Of a DNA stretch of 64,000 nt, positions 1-10,862 are shown piece by piece. Within the stretch, counting starts at the first letter, position 1; every line of letters starts with the position of its first letter. Source of the stretch: Diadophis punctatus similis. Taxonomy: Eukaryota; Chordata; Lepidosauria; Squamata; Dipsadidae. Under the pieces are notes generated by a model that worked only from the letters and a program-made list of their open reading frames with translations, was not told the origin of the DNA and did no database searches. The position numbers and the translations under genes are program-made. The stretch lies in assembly GCA_023053685.1 (NCBI GenBank), contig JALIGW010000002.1:44441778-44505777 (forward strand), written 5' to 3'.

Positions 1-218
1 TATACAATACAAGACTTTAAAGATTTTGCCATAGACAAAACAAATCAAAAACATTATACAAAAATCTTCCTATAGTATAGGTTTTCCCCACCACTTTATT
101 ACTGTTGGAGATATTTCAGTGCAATATTTGTGTTTTAAGATTAAAAGAATAATGCCCCTATTCTGCCCATGCTAAAAATATAGAAAACTGCAGCCCAAAA
201 TCAGTAATGTCTATCACT

Positions 219-457
219 AGCCAGTTTGGTCTAATGGTTAAGGCACTATGCTAGAAAACAGGAGGATGTGAATTCCATTCTCATTTTAGCCAGCTGGGTG
301 ATTTAGACCAGTCACTCTTCTCTCAGCTCAACCCATGTCACTAGATTGTTGCTACTGTAGAGAAAGTAGGAAAAGGAAGGTGTGCTGGATATGTTCACCA
401 CCTTGAGTTATTTACAAAAATAATAAAAGTGGAATAGAAATAAATAAATAAATGAGG
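219..457 (+). mobile_element. tRNA-derived SINE
   Basis: The 5' end reads like a tRNA A box (tttggtctaatggttaagg) followed about 40 bases later by a degenerate B box (gtgaattccattc), so it once carried an internal RNA polymerase III promoter. The body ends in the block ccaccttgagttatttac and an A-rich tail of aaat repeats. The same family recurs at 34425, 51375 and 62186. The Penelope-like element starts directly in its tail. Confidence 0.75.
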
Positions 458-645
458 GTGAAGCTTCCTTCTGTAGCTTGTGGATTGGTTTCTGAACATT
501 TTGTTACCAGGCTAATTAACATCTTCAGTGGAGTATAGGGGATGTCATGGTCAGTGTTCTTCTGTTTATAAGGTCTTTGTGTGGTCAATAGGTCTTGTGA
601 TAGATCAGGTATGGGTGTGATAAGTGAGGGTATTATGACGGGTCT
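456..645 (-). repeat. Left arm of Penelope fold-back (inverted 3' UTR)
   Basis: Read on the minus strand this matches 2150-2385 in order, including ggtaacaaaatgttc, ccaacccacaagct-like and cttcaccctc blocks. Small indels and substitutions separate the arms. The arm is shorter than its partner because of internal deletions. Confidence 0.8.
494..528 (-). ncRNA. Hammerhead-like ribozyme relic in the inverted arm
   Basis: On the minus strand CTGAAGATG is followed by a short stem-loop and AAAATGTTC. CTGAAGA fits the hammerhead CUGANGA core. The stem is TGTTAATTAGCCTGGTAACA, weaker than in the 3' copy. Hammerhead motifs are established in the terminal repeats of Penelope-like elements. The expected GAAA box is degraded. 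Confidence 0.35.
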
Positions 646-2078
646 TATGATAACAAAACAAAAGACATCCTAAGAAAAATGGAAAAAGAAAAACAGCTAA
701 CACCACTAGAGAGAAAGGACATGCAATCACAAGACTCCCCACACCCAGGTTCTACGGACTCCCCAAAATACACAAGAATGGGATCTCCTTACACCCAATT
801 GTGTCTCTACCTGGAATATCGACGTAAAAACTAACAAAAAGCCTGCAGAGGAAACTCAGACACCTGGTCAACAACTCAACCCTCTCAATAAACTGCCCAG
901 AAGAATTTCTCCAATGCATCAAGCACACAAAGATCAACAAGGAAGAAATCATGGTCTCCTTTGATATAATGCTCTCTTTACCTTGCTTGACATTGACATG
1001 ACTAAACAAACTATACACTACCTACTCACTAAACACCATATCCACAAAGATCATGCCACTACAGAATACTCCATGTCCACAAAAACTATCATGAAACTTC
1101 TGGATCTATGTCTCAACATAGTTCAATGGGAAAATCTATAAGCAAGTACGAGGTACCCCAATGGGATCACCCATATCAGGCTTAATAGTAGTTATGCAGC
1201 GACTCAAATCCATAGCTCTACCCACCATCTAACTAAAATTCTGGATGCGCTGCGTTGATGATACCTTCGTCATCATCAAACGCTCCCAAATTGAAGAAAC
1301 ACCACCTACTCAATAACATATTCCCTGAGATCAAATTCACACGTGATGAACAAACAGACAACAGACTCCCATTCCTCGACATTGACATAAGGAGACTAGA
1401 CAATGGAGAACTTGAAACCTGTACTTACTGCAAATCCATATACATGGACCATATCCTCAGCTTTGCAAGCAACCACCCCACCACACACAAAAGAAGCTGT
1501 GTCCAGACCCTCTTCAGAAGGGCCAGCATACATTGTAGCATCACAACACTAAGAAAAGCAGAAGAGAAATGGCTGCTTGAAGTCTTTCTACACAACAGCT
1601 AGCCCCAAAACTTCATATTCCAACATATAGCACCCAACCACAACACATCACACAGCCAACCACCACGCAAACCACCACCTCTAGGAATAGCAATAGCCCA
1701 CAAACCCACAGCCACACTCCACCAAGAATTATCCAGAACCAAAGACAAAATATACAAGGATGAAAGAAGCAATGTAATCTACAAAATCAAGTGTAATAAT
1801 TGCAATCAATTCTACATGGGACATCAATTAAAAACCACGATTCACGAACACTGGCTGGCAGTCAAATGCCATGACCCCAAATATTTAATCTCTACTCACA
1901 CCGACACCAAACAGCACCAATTTGATTGGAGCAACACAAAATTCATCAGCCACGATACCACCTGCCACTACTGTTGAGTTCATCAAAGCCTGACATTCCA
2001 CAAGCAATTCCGTCAACAGACAGCTTACAAGCTTCTCAGAATCCAAATCAACCACACAACTAATCAGAGACAGCACTG
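645..2078 (+). pseudogene. Penelope-type reverse transcriptase with GIY-YIG endonuclease, broken
   Basis: The translation, pieced across frames, contains RFYGLPKIHKNG near 750, VSFD near 955 (the first catalytic aspartate region), GTPMGSPISGL near 1155 and RCVDDTFVIIK near 1250 (the YxDD-equivalent box, here VDD). Near 1340-1400 it has the RLPFLDIDI block typical of Penelope enzymes. From about 1770, VIYKIKCNNC and FYMGHQ match the GIY-YIG endonuclease core with its cysteine pair, followed by EHWLAVK. In the family these proteins copy element RNA at chromosome ends or at nicked sites. Stops at 828 and about 1600, a frame change near 965 and loss of the N-terminal third make this copy inactive. 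I see no intact partner copy here. Confidence 0.8.
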
Positions 2079-2307
2079 ACCTTCAACCAACCCACGCAAG
2101 CCCCCCCAACCAGCACTTCACCTCCCAATGACCCTCACTTCATGTAACTTCCCTATCATAAGACTCTCACTGATGACTTACACCACCCATCACAACACCC
2201 ATTACAACACCCTCACTTGACACACCCAGACCTGATTCATTGTAAGACCCATGACAAGAAGCCCTCATAAACAAAAGAACACTGACACTGACATCCCTTA
2301 AACTCCG

Positions 2308-2343
2308 CTGAAGATGTTACCTAGCCTGGTAACAAAACGTTCC
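2308..2343 (+). ncRNA. Hammerhead-like ribozyme motif in Penelope 3' repeat
   Basis: CTGAAGA (CUGANGA core) is followed by a perfect 7-bp stem, TGTTACC paired with GGTAACA, a short loop, then AAAACGTTC. A functional hammerhead would have GAAAC here, so one G to A change may have disabled the core. The placement in the terminal repeat agrees with what is known of Penelope-like elements. The assignment is inference from motif order only. Confidence 0.4.
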
Positions 2344-2439
2344 TACACCAACCCACAAGCTCGGAGAACAAACCTTCACCCTCATCCTACACCCGAGCTA
2401 CAGATATTTGCCACTATTGCAAATAAATAAATGTTCTCC

Positions 2440-4370
2440 AGATATTAAAACATTTGCACACATTATGTGTCAACTCATTAGGTTCAACCTTTTTCAATCT
2501 AGTGCCTACTAAACTACAACTTTCATTAATTTTCATCAGCTTGCCCTCTCTTTAGTATTCTGTGTCTTAATATTTATTAGTGTTGACAGAGAATTGAATA
2601 GCACATATTATTTAAAAATATAGAAAAATAAGTTATATGAATAAATGAAACAGTATTTTTAACAAACTATAATTAGAGTAGGTCCAACCTTACTTCCCAA
2701 TTGCTTTCTGACAATAGTATTTTAGGGATAGTAAAATTATCTGCCAATTAATGTTCATTTGTATCAACTCATGGGTAATAAAATCAATACAATATTGCTA
2801 AATCAGAGCTAATCAGAGTTAAAATTGCCAATTGTTCTTGAATGGGAAATATATAATAATAAATTATTATTTATCCTGTATAACAAATGAGCCAAAAAAA
2901 CCACCAAAAAAAGAAACATGGTCTGAAAATACATAGAGTTGAAACATTTCAAAGAAATCAATAAAATTAAAAATACAAATTAACAACTTGATATTTGCTA
3001 CTGCATTATTTCATCAATTGTGTAATTATGTGCACAAGTACATTTGCAAAAGCCAAATATTTTTCTATGTAATTCTAAGTGACAGTTGTGATTCTCTTCA
3101 TGCCAATAATAATCACTAGTATGGCTTATTTCTCAAAGTTGCAGGAAAATCTTACAAATTATATTAGAAAATACATGCTTATTAGCAAATTAGTAGAATG
3201 TACTACAATTCCATATTGGCTGAAACCAAGCAAAAAAATTAGAAGAGATACAGCAAATTTAGAAGAGCCTTCAGCAAAACATTGATCAAAAAAGGTATTT
3301 GAGCTCCTTCCTGCATCAAATTGCAGATTCCAAGCATACTGTTTAAATACGTATGGATATATATTTTGTTTCAGGCAAATAATGCATAAATAATATAGAT
3401 GCCAAATCATTGGAGAGCTCAGACAAGAGAAGAAACATGAAAGAACATGCCTCTCAAACAAATACTCAAGCTTACCAAAACACATTTACCAACACTGCAG
3501 CTTCAATAAGGCATTTCTGTATCATTTGTATGAGTAACTGCAGGCCTATCTATATCATATACAGAATCCTAACAGAGACTTCTATTCTCAGCAAGAAAAG
3601 AGGCAGAGCATATTCCATACCAATTATTTTAAACAGAGCTTCTTAGGCTGTCACTTCAGTAAACATAGTAAAAATCAAATAAAGAGTACCGAAAAGGAGA
3701 GACAAAGTATAGCTATAGCAAACCAGATCCATTTGACCAAAATGTCAGATGATTTTCCTAGCAGAAGAATCTATAAGTGATCAGGTTATGAATCTGACCA
3801 TAATCATTTTTATCCTTTGGTGTCACAAGGGGTAGATTTCCATGTCACGATGTGAATATTGTCAGTTTGTGCATCTCTATGTTTTTCTGTTTCTTGTATC
3901 TATGGTCAAGCAGACGTATGATATATTCAACTACGCATGTCTGCATTCCAGAGGTTTCCTCCTTTCCTTTCTCATCGCCATTTCTACCAAGGTAGAAGTG
4001 ATTTATTTCCTTAGCCGATACAATGTAGTCCTAATAAGAATTCTTTATTATTTTTCTACTGAAATAAATATTTTGTTAATTAGATTTGAATCTCGGGTTT
4101 TATTTTCTAAGTAACAATGTCTTCAAAAGGGAAGCCCCGATCCATCAACCTAAGGAGGATTTATTTCTCCGCTAACATTCCAGTAGTATTCTTTATCTCA
4201 ACAGATGTTTGGGACTTTTCTGCACTGCATCTTTAAGCTACTTGAGGTGGAAAGAACTTAAGAAATCCCTTCTTTAAAAAAATTCCTCATTATTTTACAT
4301 CTCTGCTTATCATTTCGGCTCAAAATGAAACTGGCAGAATTTTGTCAATTTCATCTGGTTAAAAAAAGAT
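2440..4370. other. AT-rich intronic stretch, nothing recognised
   Basis: Unique-looking AT-rich DNA within an EPB41L4A intron. The reading frames present (up to 108 codons near 3159-3485) have no recognisable motifs and low-complexity AT-driven composition. No exon-like splice pair was found. Confidence 0.5.
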
Positions 4371-4660
4371 ATACTCTGTTTCCCCCAAAATAAGACATCC
4401 CCTGAGAATAAGCCCAATCGGGCTTTTGAGTGCATGGCAATAAGGACAAGCACTTATTTCAGGATTCAAAAAAATATAAGACAGGGTCTTATTTTCAGGG
4501 AAACACGGTACTGTTTCAAAATTTCATCAGTGAAATTGGAAAAAAAAGAAAGGAAGAAAAATAAAATTCAGCTTAACTATGTTTATTGATATTTAACCTA
4601 GATTGAAGAAGAAACTGGCAGAATTCTTGTCAATTTCACGTGGTTTTTTTTAAAAAAAGT
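4328..4660. repeat. 45-bp direct duplication flanking the MITE
   Basis: The segment aaactggcagaattttgtca and its continuation at about 4328-4370 recurs with few changes at about 4612-4656, with the MITE between the two copies. This looks like a local tandem duplication around the insertion site. Confidence 0.55.
4372..4510 (+). mobile_element. TA-flanked MITE, family B (short copy)
   Basis: Starts ctctgtttcccccaaaataa and ends ttttcagggaaacacgg, imperfect terminal inverted repeats flanked by TA on both sides. It shares termini with copies at 9401 and 18980. TA flanks suggest a Tc1/mariner-type mobiliser. It has no coding capacity. Confidence 0.7.
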
Positions 4661-5159
4661 GGGTCCACCATTTCATTTTTTTAATCAGGAAATGTGTACA
4701 AAAAGGCTTAGCATTCCACTTTTGCACAGTGAGTTTATATAAAAATAAAAGCAAATAAACTCCAGCATTTCATCAGTGCATCAGGAATAGAATGAAAACA
4801 AGCATACGAACATAGATTCACTGATCAAAGTTATTTTGGAAGAGAGCAGGCAGCCCAACACAAATTGGCCACGGAAGTGAGCAACCAGTCATTGGAGCAG
4901 ATGGGTTGTTCTTGCCAGAGGGAACAGTATTGGACATATTTGTTTACTATGAAATGAAGTATAAGAGGTAAATTGAACAGCATTATTTGTGCCAGCACAT
5001 GCATACTACACTTGATGTGTGTAGCAGAAAAAAATTGCCTTCCTGATACACTTGGGGGGGGGGGGCAGATAGAAGACAATACTGCACATGCCTGTCCTTG
5101 AAAAATGCTTATTAGCCTAAACCACCACTGGACTCACTGATCAGATCTTAGACTCATAT

Positions 5160-5300
5160 GTCCTTGTGCAATATTAATTATTTATTTGTTTATTAGATTT
5201 GTTTGCTGCCCATTTTGCCGGGAGACAACTATGGGTGGCTTACAACAGTAAAAGCAATAAAACTATACAGACCCATATACCGTATCTAACTGTAATAAAG
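5160..5300 (-). mobile_element. LINE 3' tail fragment
   Basis: Attatttatttgtttattag followed by tttgctgcccattttgcc and gggtggcttacaac resembles the reversed 3' end of CR1/L2-like LINEs, where a short A-rich tail follows a conserved hairpin-like end. It is short and decayed. Confidence 0.4.
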
Positions 5301-5353
5301 ATACAAATTATGACCTTTTCCCCCCAGTCAATAAAAATTGTTCAATATGATGA

Positions 5354-5672
5354 AAAGGGGCGTTGGTCTTACCTGATACGCCTCTTCTCGTAGGGTGGAG
5401 CTAGCATCCAGGCATGGGTTGACCTCATCTCTTCAGCCTATCAGAACTGAGTCTGTGAAAGCTGAAAACCTCTGCTCGGTGGCCAGGATCCCCAGCTTTG
5501 GCGAAGACAAATAACAGACTTGACGTGTCAGCAGCCATCCGTGCACCTGAAACACTCAAGACCAGTCAATGCAAGGGAGGGGCTGGATGCTAGCTCCACC
5601 CTACAAGAAGAGGCGTATCAGGTAAGACCAATGCCCCTTCTCCATAGTAGGTGGAGCTAGCATCCAGGCATG
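5354..5672. repeat. DIRS terminal inverted repeat and internal complementary region
   Basis: Aggggcgttggtcttacctg and its continuation at about 5355-5412 is nearly the exact reverse complement of 5583-5638. The block ggtggagctagcatccaggc appears a third time, in direct order, at 5650-5670. This inverted plus direct arrangement is the expected right end of a DIRS element, where the internal complementary region guides circle formation. Confidence 0.8.
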
Positions 5673-5699
5673 GGACATACCCAAGCTGGGCAGTCCTAT

Positions 5700-6757
5700 G
5701 GGCGGGACCGAGATTGGTCTGCAGAGTCCTCCCCTGTACAAACTCTCTGCAGAACCCTGCGACCGAATGCCGCCTCTGCCGATGCAAAGACATCAATCTT
5801 GTAATGTCGGATGAAAGGCGATGGAGTAGTCCAGGTGGCCGCCTGGCACACCTCCTCGATTTAAGCCTGCGTAGACCAAGCCTCTGAGGTAGCTGCGTAG
5901 AGTGGGCAGTAACATGCCCAGGCCTGGGCAGTGCTTGCAGATCATATGCCTTGGCAATCGTCACCCTTATCCAGCGGCCAATAGTCGAAGGAGAAACCTT
6001 GGAACCCAAAGAGGTAGGTTGAAATGAAACGAACATAGTCTCCGTACACCTCAGGGTCTCAGTACACTTAAGAGATGCGGAGAGCCCTCCGGACATCCAA
6101 TGTGTGCCACCGGCGTTCCAGGGGATGGGACGGGTCAGGACAAAAATTAGGCAATATCAATTCTTGGGCCCTGTGAAACCACGAGTTAACTTTTGGTAAG
6201 AAGGAGGGATCCAAACGTAACACGACTCTATCCGTGTGAAAAATGCACAGGTCCTGGCGGACTGACAGAGCTGCCAGTTCGGAAATCCGTCTAGCGGATG
6301 TAATGGCCACTAAGAACGCCACCTTAGAAGTCAGATACCACAGGCTGGCCAACCGCAACGGTTTGTATGGGGCTCTGGTCAATGAATTAAGAACCTTAGA
6401 GAGGTTCCAGGTTGGATAACGATGGACCGGAGGAGGGCAGATATTGGCAGCACCTCTGAGGAACCGATGAATCGAGGAATGTTGAGACAGGGATTCCAGA
6501 GATCCACAACTTAAAACCGACGAGAGAGCAGCTACCTGTCTGCGAAAAGTATTTGTAGACAACCCTTTGTCCAAGCCCTCCTGCAAGAATTCCAGAACCT
6601 GTGGAATGGATGGGTGCAGAGGAGTGTAGCCCGATGCGGAACACCACGTACAGAACGCCTTCCAGGTGGCAGCATAAATGTGTTGAGTCGAAGGCCTGCG
6701 AAAGCCAACAGAGTCTTCATGACTCTGTCCAAGAATTTGCTCTGCCTCAGAGCGCAC
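5700..6757 (-). pseudogene. DIRS tyrosine recombinase, broken
   Basis: The frame opening at 6757 runs RRPSTQHIYAATWKAFCTWC, then FRRQVAALSSVL and TSARRISELAAL, where the arginine is the first catalytic arginine of tyrosine recombinases. A stop at 6068 interrupts it. The rest continues in other frames as TIGRWIRVTIAKAYD and VTAHSTQ near 5920, where family members have HSTR, so the second catalytic arginine appears replaced. The segment FIRHYKIDVF near 5810 carries the catalytic tyrosine. The family enzyme joins the circular element DNA to the target. Frameshifts and the lost arginine indicate a dead copy. Confidence 0.85.
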
Positions 6758-6819
6758 CGCTCAATCTCCAGGCGGTCAGTTGGAACCAGTGGAAATCTGG
6801 ATGGACTAATAGACCCTGG

Positions 6820-8205
6820 CTGAGAGCGCCTTTGCAATGTGGAATCCTCCAGGGCCTCTGAACGGATAATGCCACCAGGTCTGCAAACCATGGCCTCCGG
6901 GGCCAATGAGGTGCCAAGAGCAGAACTTCCGCCCTCTCCTCCAGAAGCTTCCTGATGACTCTGGAAAGCAGCAGAAGAGGAGGAAACGCATACAGGAGCC
7001 CTGGGGGCCAGGTGCAGCGTAGGGAGTCTATTCCCTCTGCCCCCGGGGTCTGGAAACGGGAGAAGAACCTCTACAGTTGGGCGTTCTCCGGAGAGGCGAA
7101 CAAGTCGATTACGGGAAGGCTGAATCTCGCGACTAGCAGTTGGAAGAGGGACCTGTGTAACTACCACTCCGCCTGGTCTATCCTTGACCTGTTCAGCCAG
7201 TCCGCCTGCGCATTGACTCCGCCCGAGATGTGGTCCACTGATATGGACTGGAGATGCCTCTCCGCCCAGAGGCCCAGGCTCTGTGCTAGTAGCATGAGGG
7301 ACTGCGACCTGGTGCCTCCATGTCTGTTTATGTGTGCCTTTGCCGACACGTTGTCTGTTAGGATGAGCACATGTTGGGCGGACACCAGGCCCTGCAACCT
7401 GCGAAGGGCCATGAAGACAGCCCGTAGCTCCAACCAGTTGATGTTGCGCAGGCAGTCGGAATGAAAGCACTGGCCTTGGACCATGAGGGTCTGGGAGTGC
7501 GTTCCCCAGCTATAGAGACTGGCGTCTGTAGTGACCACCAGCCGTCAAGGCTCCTGGAAGAAACAGTCCTTAGAGACGGCCGAAGACGTCCACCATGATA
7601 GAAAATGCAGAACCCTCCTGGGAAGCGAAACCCTACTCTGGGAAGTACCACAACCCGCCTTCTGGAAGGGCAAGAGGAACCATTGAAGGTCCCTAGAGTG
7701 AACGCGAGCCCAGGGAGTGATGCCTATGCAAGATATCATTTTACCCAAGAGGGTAGCCAGGAAAGCTAGAGTGACCCTGCTTTCCAGTTGAGCCTGAGAA
7801 GCCATCTGCTGGAGACTGACCTGACGTTCAGGGGAGAGGAAGACCCTGCACTGCAAGGAATCAATGACCGCCCCTAGATGCAAAATGCGGTTGGTAGGCA
7901 AAAGACAGCTCTTCTCCCGGTTGATGGAAAAACCGAGGAGTTCAAGGGAATCTATCGTCACCTGGAGATCCTCCCTCGCCTGCATCAGCGAGGAGGCCTG
8001 AATTAAGATATCATCCAGGTAACACTGAAGCCTAATTGGTTTAGCCCTCAAGTGAGCCGCCACAGCAGCCAGAACCTTAGTGAAAACCCTTGGGAGTCGA
8101 TGAAAGGCCAAAAGGAAGGGCCTGATACTGGAAATGGTTACCCCCATAAAAAAATCTCAGGAATTGTTTGTGAGCTGGCAGGATAGGAATGATACCCCTG
8201 GTGTA
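6820..8205 (-). pseudogene. DIRS reverse transcriptase and RNase H, broken
   Basis: The reverse transcriptase shows the ALPFGLSS-like block near 8110 and the catalytic box CYLDDILIQASS near 8015, followed by the LGFSINREKS and ILHLGAVID blocks. One in-frame TGA near 7548 separates it from RNase H, which begins VVTTDASLYSWGTH and contains NWLELRAVFMAL, ILTDNVSAKAHINRHGG and VDHISGGVNAQADWLNR. The C-terminal extension VIDLFASPEN, typical of DIRS, follows after a stop at about 7160. In DIRS elements this enzyme copies the element RNA. Several in-frame stops plus the missing N-terminus rule out activity. Confidence 0.88.
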
Positions 8206-8449
8206 GAGACTCATTATTATGATTATTAATTCAAATTTAAATTCAATATATTAAACATGTTTATAATAGACCTTTAGTTAAGTTTAAAAAACTTTAATCA
8301 TGTCTGTCATAATCAAAATGTCTTTTGTTCTGTCACTGTAAATACTCATAAATACAAACCCTCCTTTCTTTTTCTCCTTGATCTTTTTGTAATGTCCATT
8401 TTATTTACCCATTAAAGCAGGAAAAGAATATGATTTGATTTATTGGATT

Positions 8450-9056
8450 TGATAAAGTGGCCTAACTCCCAGAAGATTCTGGGCAGCATCCAATAACTCC
8501 AATACATAGATTTAAAAAATATGTTAAAAAACCACACAGCTGCCCAGACCAACAACACTCCCCAACATGCAAAAACTTAATAGGATCTCTAACTGCAGTC
8601 TTGGAACAAAGTCAGATCTTAAGATACTTCCAGAAACCAAGGAGAGTAGGAGCTATGTCTTCTGCTGTTCATGAAGATCCAGGCGTCAACAGGGAAAGAA
8701 TTCACTCTCACTGTCTTATCCACAATAAGATAAAATTTAATTGATGGGACTTGAAACACACCCACTCTGTCTGACAGCACTGGATGGGCAGAAACAACTG
8801 GAGACAGGCAGTCTCTCAAATGGCAATCTCTATACCATGAAGGGCTTTATAGCACCTTGAACTGCACCCAGGAGTCAACTGGAAGCCAATGCAGCTCATG
8901 TAGCAGTGATGACACAGTGGCATAACTAGAAGCATCTGTTATTGCTTGAACCATTACTATTTGAACCATTTGAAGCTTCCAGATAGTTTTCAAAGGCCAG
9001 GTAGGACTTCTTACAAATTTAGAACATTGCTGTAGGAAGCCAAAATACAAATACAA
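8450..9056 (-). mobile_element. CR1/L2-like LINE fragment, decayed
   Basis: On the minus strand the translation ELHWLPVDSWVQFKVL near 8850-8900 matches the conserved C-terminal region of CR1/L2-clade polymerase proteins. The flanks are degraded. The same family is represented more cleanly at 12706 and 53658. Confidence 0.6.
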
Positions 9057-9346
9057 CTTTGTTTTATTATATAAATCCCTATATGGGATTTAAACTAGTT
9101 TCAACACACAGAGACTACAAGTTACTTCTTATATGAGCAACATGATATTGCTAAACCCAGCCCACGTATCTCATTAAAATCATTTAGTTACTTCAATCAA
9201 CTTAATACTGTTCTTGATCTCCTATATTTATTTAATTCTATTTTGAAAAGCAATTTAAAAATTATGCAATAAAAGAATGCATGTAAAAGGTAAAGTGAGT
9301 AAGAAAATAACTGTTTAACTGTATCAAACCATTAATTTAGAATTTG

Positions 9347-9348
<2 letters not shown>

Positions 9349-9384
<36 letters not shown>

Positions 9385-9525
9385 ACACACACACACACAA
9401 AGTGTTTCCCCAAAAATAAGACCCTGTCTTATATTTTTTTGAACCTTGAAATAATAATTGCCATGCACTCAAAAGCCCGATTGCGCTTATTATCAGGGGA
9501 TGTCTTATTTTGGGGGAAACAGGAG

Positions 9526-9578
<53 letters not shown>

Positions 9579-9600
9579 TGTGTGTGTGTGTGTGTGTATG
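9349..9600. repeat. CA microsatellites surrounding a family B MITE, ending in a CA/GT palindrome
   Basis: CA runs at 9351-9398 and 9527-9575, the second continuing directly as a GT run to 9598. The CA-to-GT switch makes a self-complementary hairpin of about 20 bp per arm. Between the two runs, 9401-9522 is a family B MITE copy (gtgtttccccaaaaataag near its left end, ttttgggggaaacagg at its right end). Confidence 0.85.
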
Positions 9601-10036
9601 ATAATGCTTGCATGTGTCATTTATAGATAGCCTGAGCAGAGAATGTATTATAGGGTAGTTTCCTTACTGGGGAATTATTTATTTCCTATATCTTTATTCA
9701 TCTAACATTGCCCGTTCTATAAGAAAGATTCTCAAATACCATAGTGTAGTTAGTATATTAATAAAAACAGATATATGCACACAGAAATGGGATAAATATA
9801 ATTATTTCATATAGGATTTTTTATATATGTAGACAAGTTGAAGTTATCTGCACACCCCAATGAGCTTCTATTTAATTACTATAAGATTTTCCCAGGTGCA
9901 TAACTATAAATTGCAAATCTGTGTATTATACTTCCACAATTTTTTATCTGATTTCATAGAATTTTCCATTTCAATCCAATGTATGTTATAACAAAAGTCT
10001 TTATATTCATTAGAATGTATAACTTATTTCAACATA

Positions 10037-10390
10037 CGAGGGTGAGTCAAAAAGTAATGCCATTTTCTTTAGGACAGATATAATTACCAACACAGGAACA
10101 TGTAGCATACATCAAAATGAAGCTGGTCCTCTGTGGATCACATCCCTACATCTCAACATAGTCACCGTTTCTCTCAATAGCAATGTTCCACCTTCGAATG
10201 AGAGCATGTATCCCTATCTCGTAAAATTTTGTTGACTATTCTTTGAGCCACTTCTTCACTGCAGTTTTCACTTCCTCGTCACTGGAATAATAATCCTCCA
10301 TACTCACCAGATTTAGCGCCTTCAGACTATCATCTCTTCGGCCCCATGAAAGAGGGTTTGAGAGGCAAACATTATTCAGGTATATCCAGG
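10037..10390. mobile_element. Mariner-type transposon remnant with internal inversion
   Basis: The left end acgagggtgagtcaaaaagt is a mariner-like terminal repeat. On the minus strand from 10288 to about 10140 the sequence encodes SSDEEVKTAVKKWLKE, a stop, then FYEIGIHALIRRWNIAIE and GDYVEM, the transposase C-terminus. On the plus strand from 10289 to 10385 it encodes PPYSPDLAPSDYHLFGPMKE, the region containing the catalytic third aspartate (PDLAPSDYHLF). In intact mariners these pieces are contiguous on one strand, so one of them is inverted. Confidence 0.8.
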
Positions 10391-10862
10391 TATGAATGCA
10401 TACAATAAATTATAGTCTTTTAACCAGTTTTACTTGAGTTGTTTATATAACTTGAAAGACAAGATCAGTTTTTATTTTTGCTTCTTTGCCCCATGACAAC
10501 TATCGTCAATATTAGTATTATCTAGTTCTGTCAGTCAGATACATATATATTTGTTTCTCTGCAGGACTTCAAGTATCAGTCATATAATTTTAAACCAATT
10601 TCCTCAAAATATGGAGCTACTCGAATAATTTTCTGGGAGAAAACCATGAGCATTTTACTGTATTAACAGATGAACAGCAGCACAAACATACTGTATATGA
10701 ACTCTGATGTCCTAAACTATAACATCTAAATCTAGCCTCTAAAATCAGTTTGAAATCAAAACTAGTCCTGTTCTTCCAAAAATTAATACAATATCCCTAT
10801 CATGCTCTGAAAACTGTTTGGGGTGATTTCTTTTGAATAATGAAGTTTTAGTTAACTGGTAA

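Larger units (their letters stand above)
456..2405 (+). mobile_element. Penelope-like retroelement, 5'-truncated, with inverted copy of its 3' end
   Basis: A decayed reverse transcriptase joined to a GIY-YIG endonuclease, read on the plus strand, identifies a Penelope-like element. The coding part starts inside the reverse transcriptase at about 645. In front of it, 456-645 is the reverse complement of the 3' untranslated region at about 2150-2385, so the element is a large fold-back. Terminal repeats in direct or inverted order are a known property of this class. The element sits in the A-rich tail of the preceding SINE, inside an EPB41L4A intron. Confidence 0.8.
5354..8210 (-). mobile_element. 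DIRS-type retrotransposon, 5'-truncated and decayed
   Basis: Minus-strand order is reverse transcriptase (about 8205-7550), RNase H (7550-6830), tyrosine recombinase (6757-about 5700), then terminal inverted-repeat structure (5640-5354). This order with a tyrosine recombinase instead of an integrase defines DIRS elements, which integrate through a circular DNA intermediate without target duplication. The copy starts at about motif A of the reverse transcriptase, so the left terminal repeat, gag-like gene and N-terminal polymerase are gone. GC content is well above the surrounding intron. Confidence 0.9.

Noticed and set aside
6532..7470. 312-codon minus-strand open frame
   Set aside because: It is the shifted shadow of the DIRS RNase H and linker region. 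The recognisable motifs (DNVSAKAHINRHGG, VIDLFASPEN) are in the neighbouring frame.
9332..9630. Open frames of Cys-Val and His-Thr repeats
   Set aside because: Pure translation of CA/GT microsatellites.
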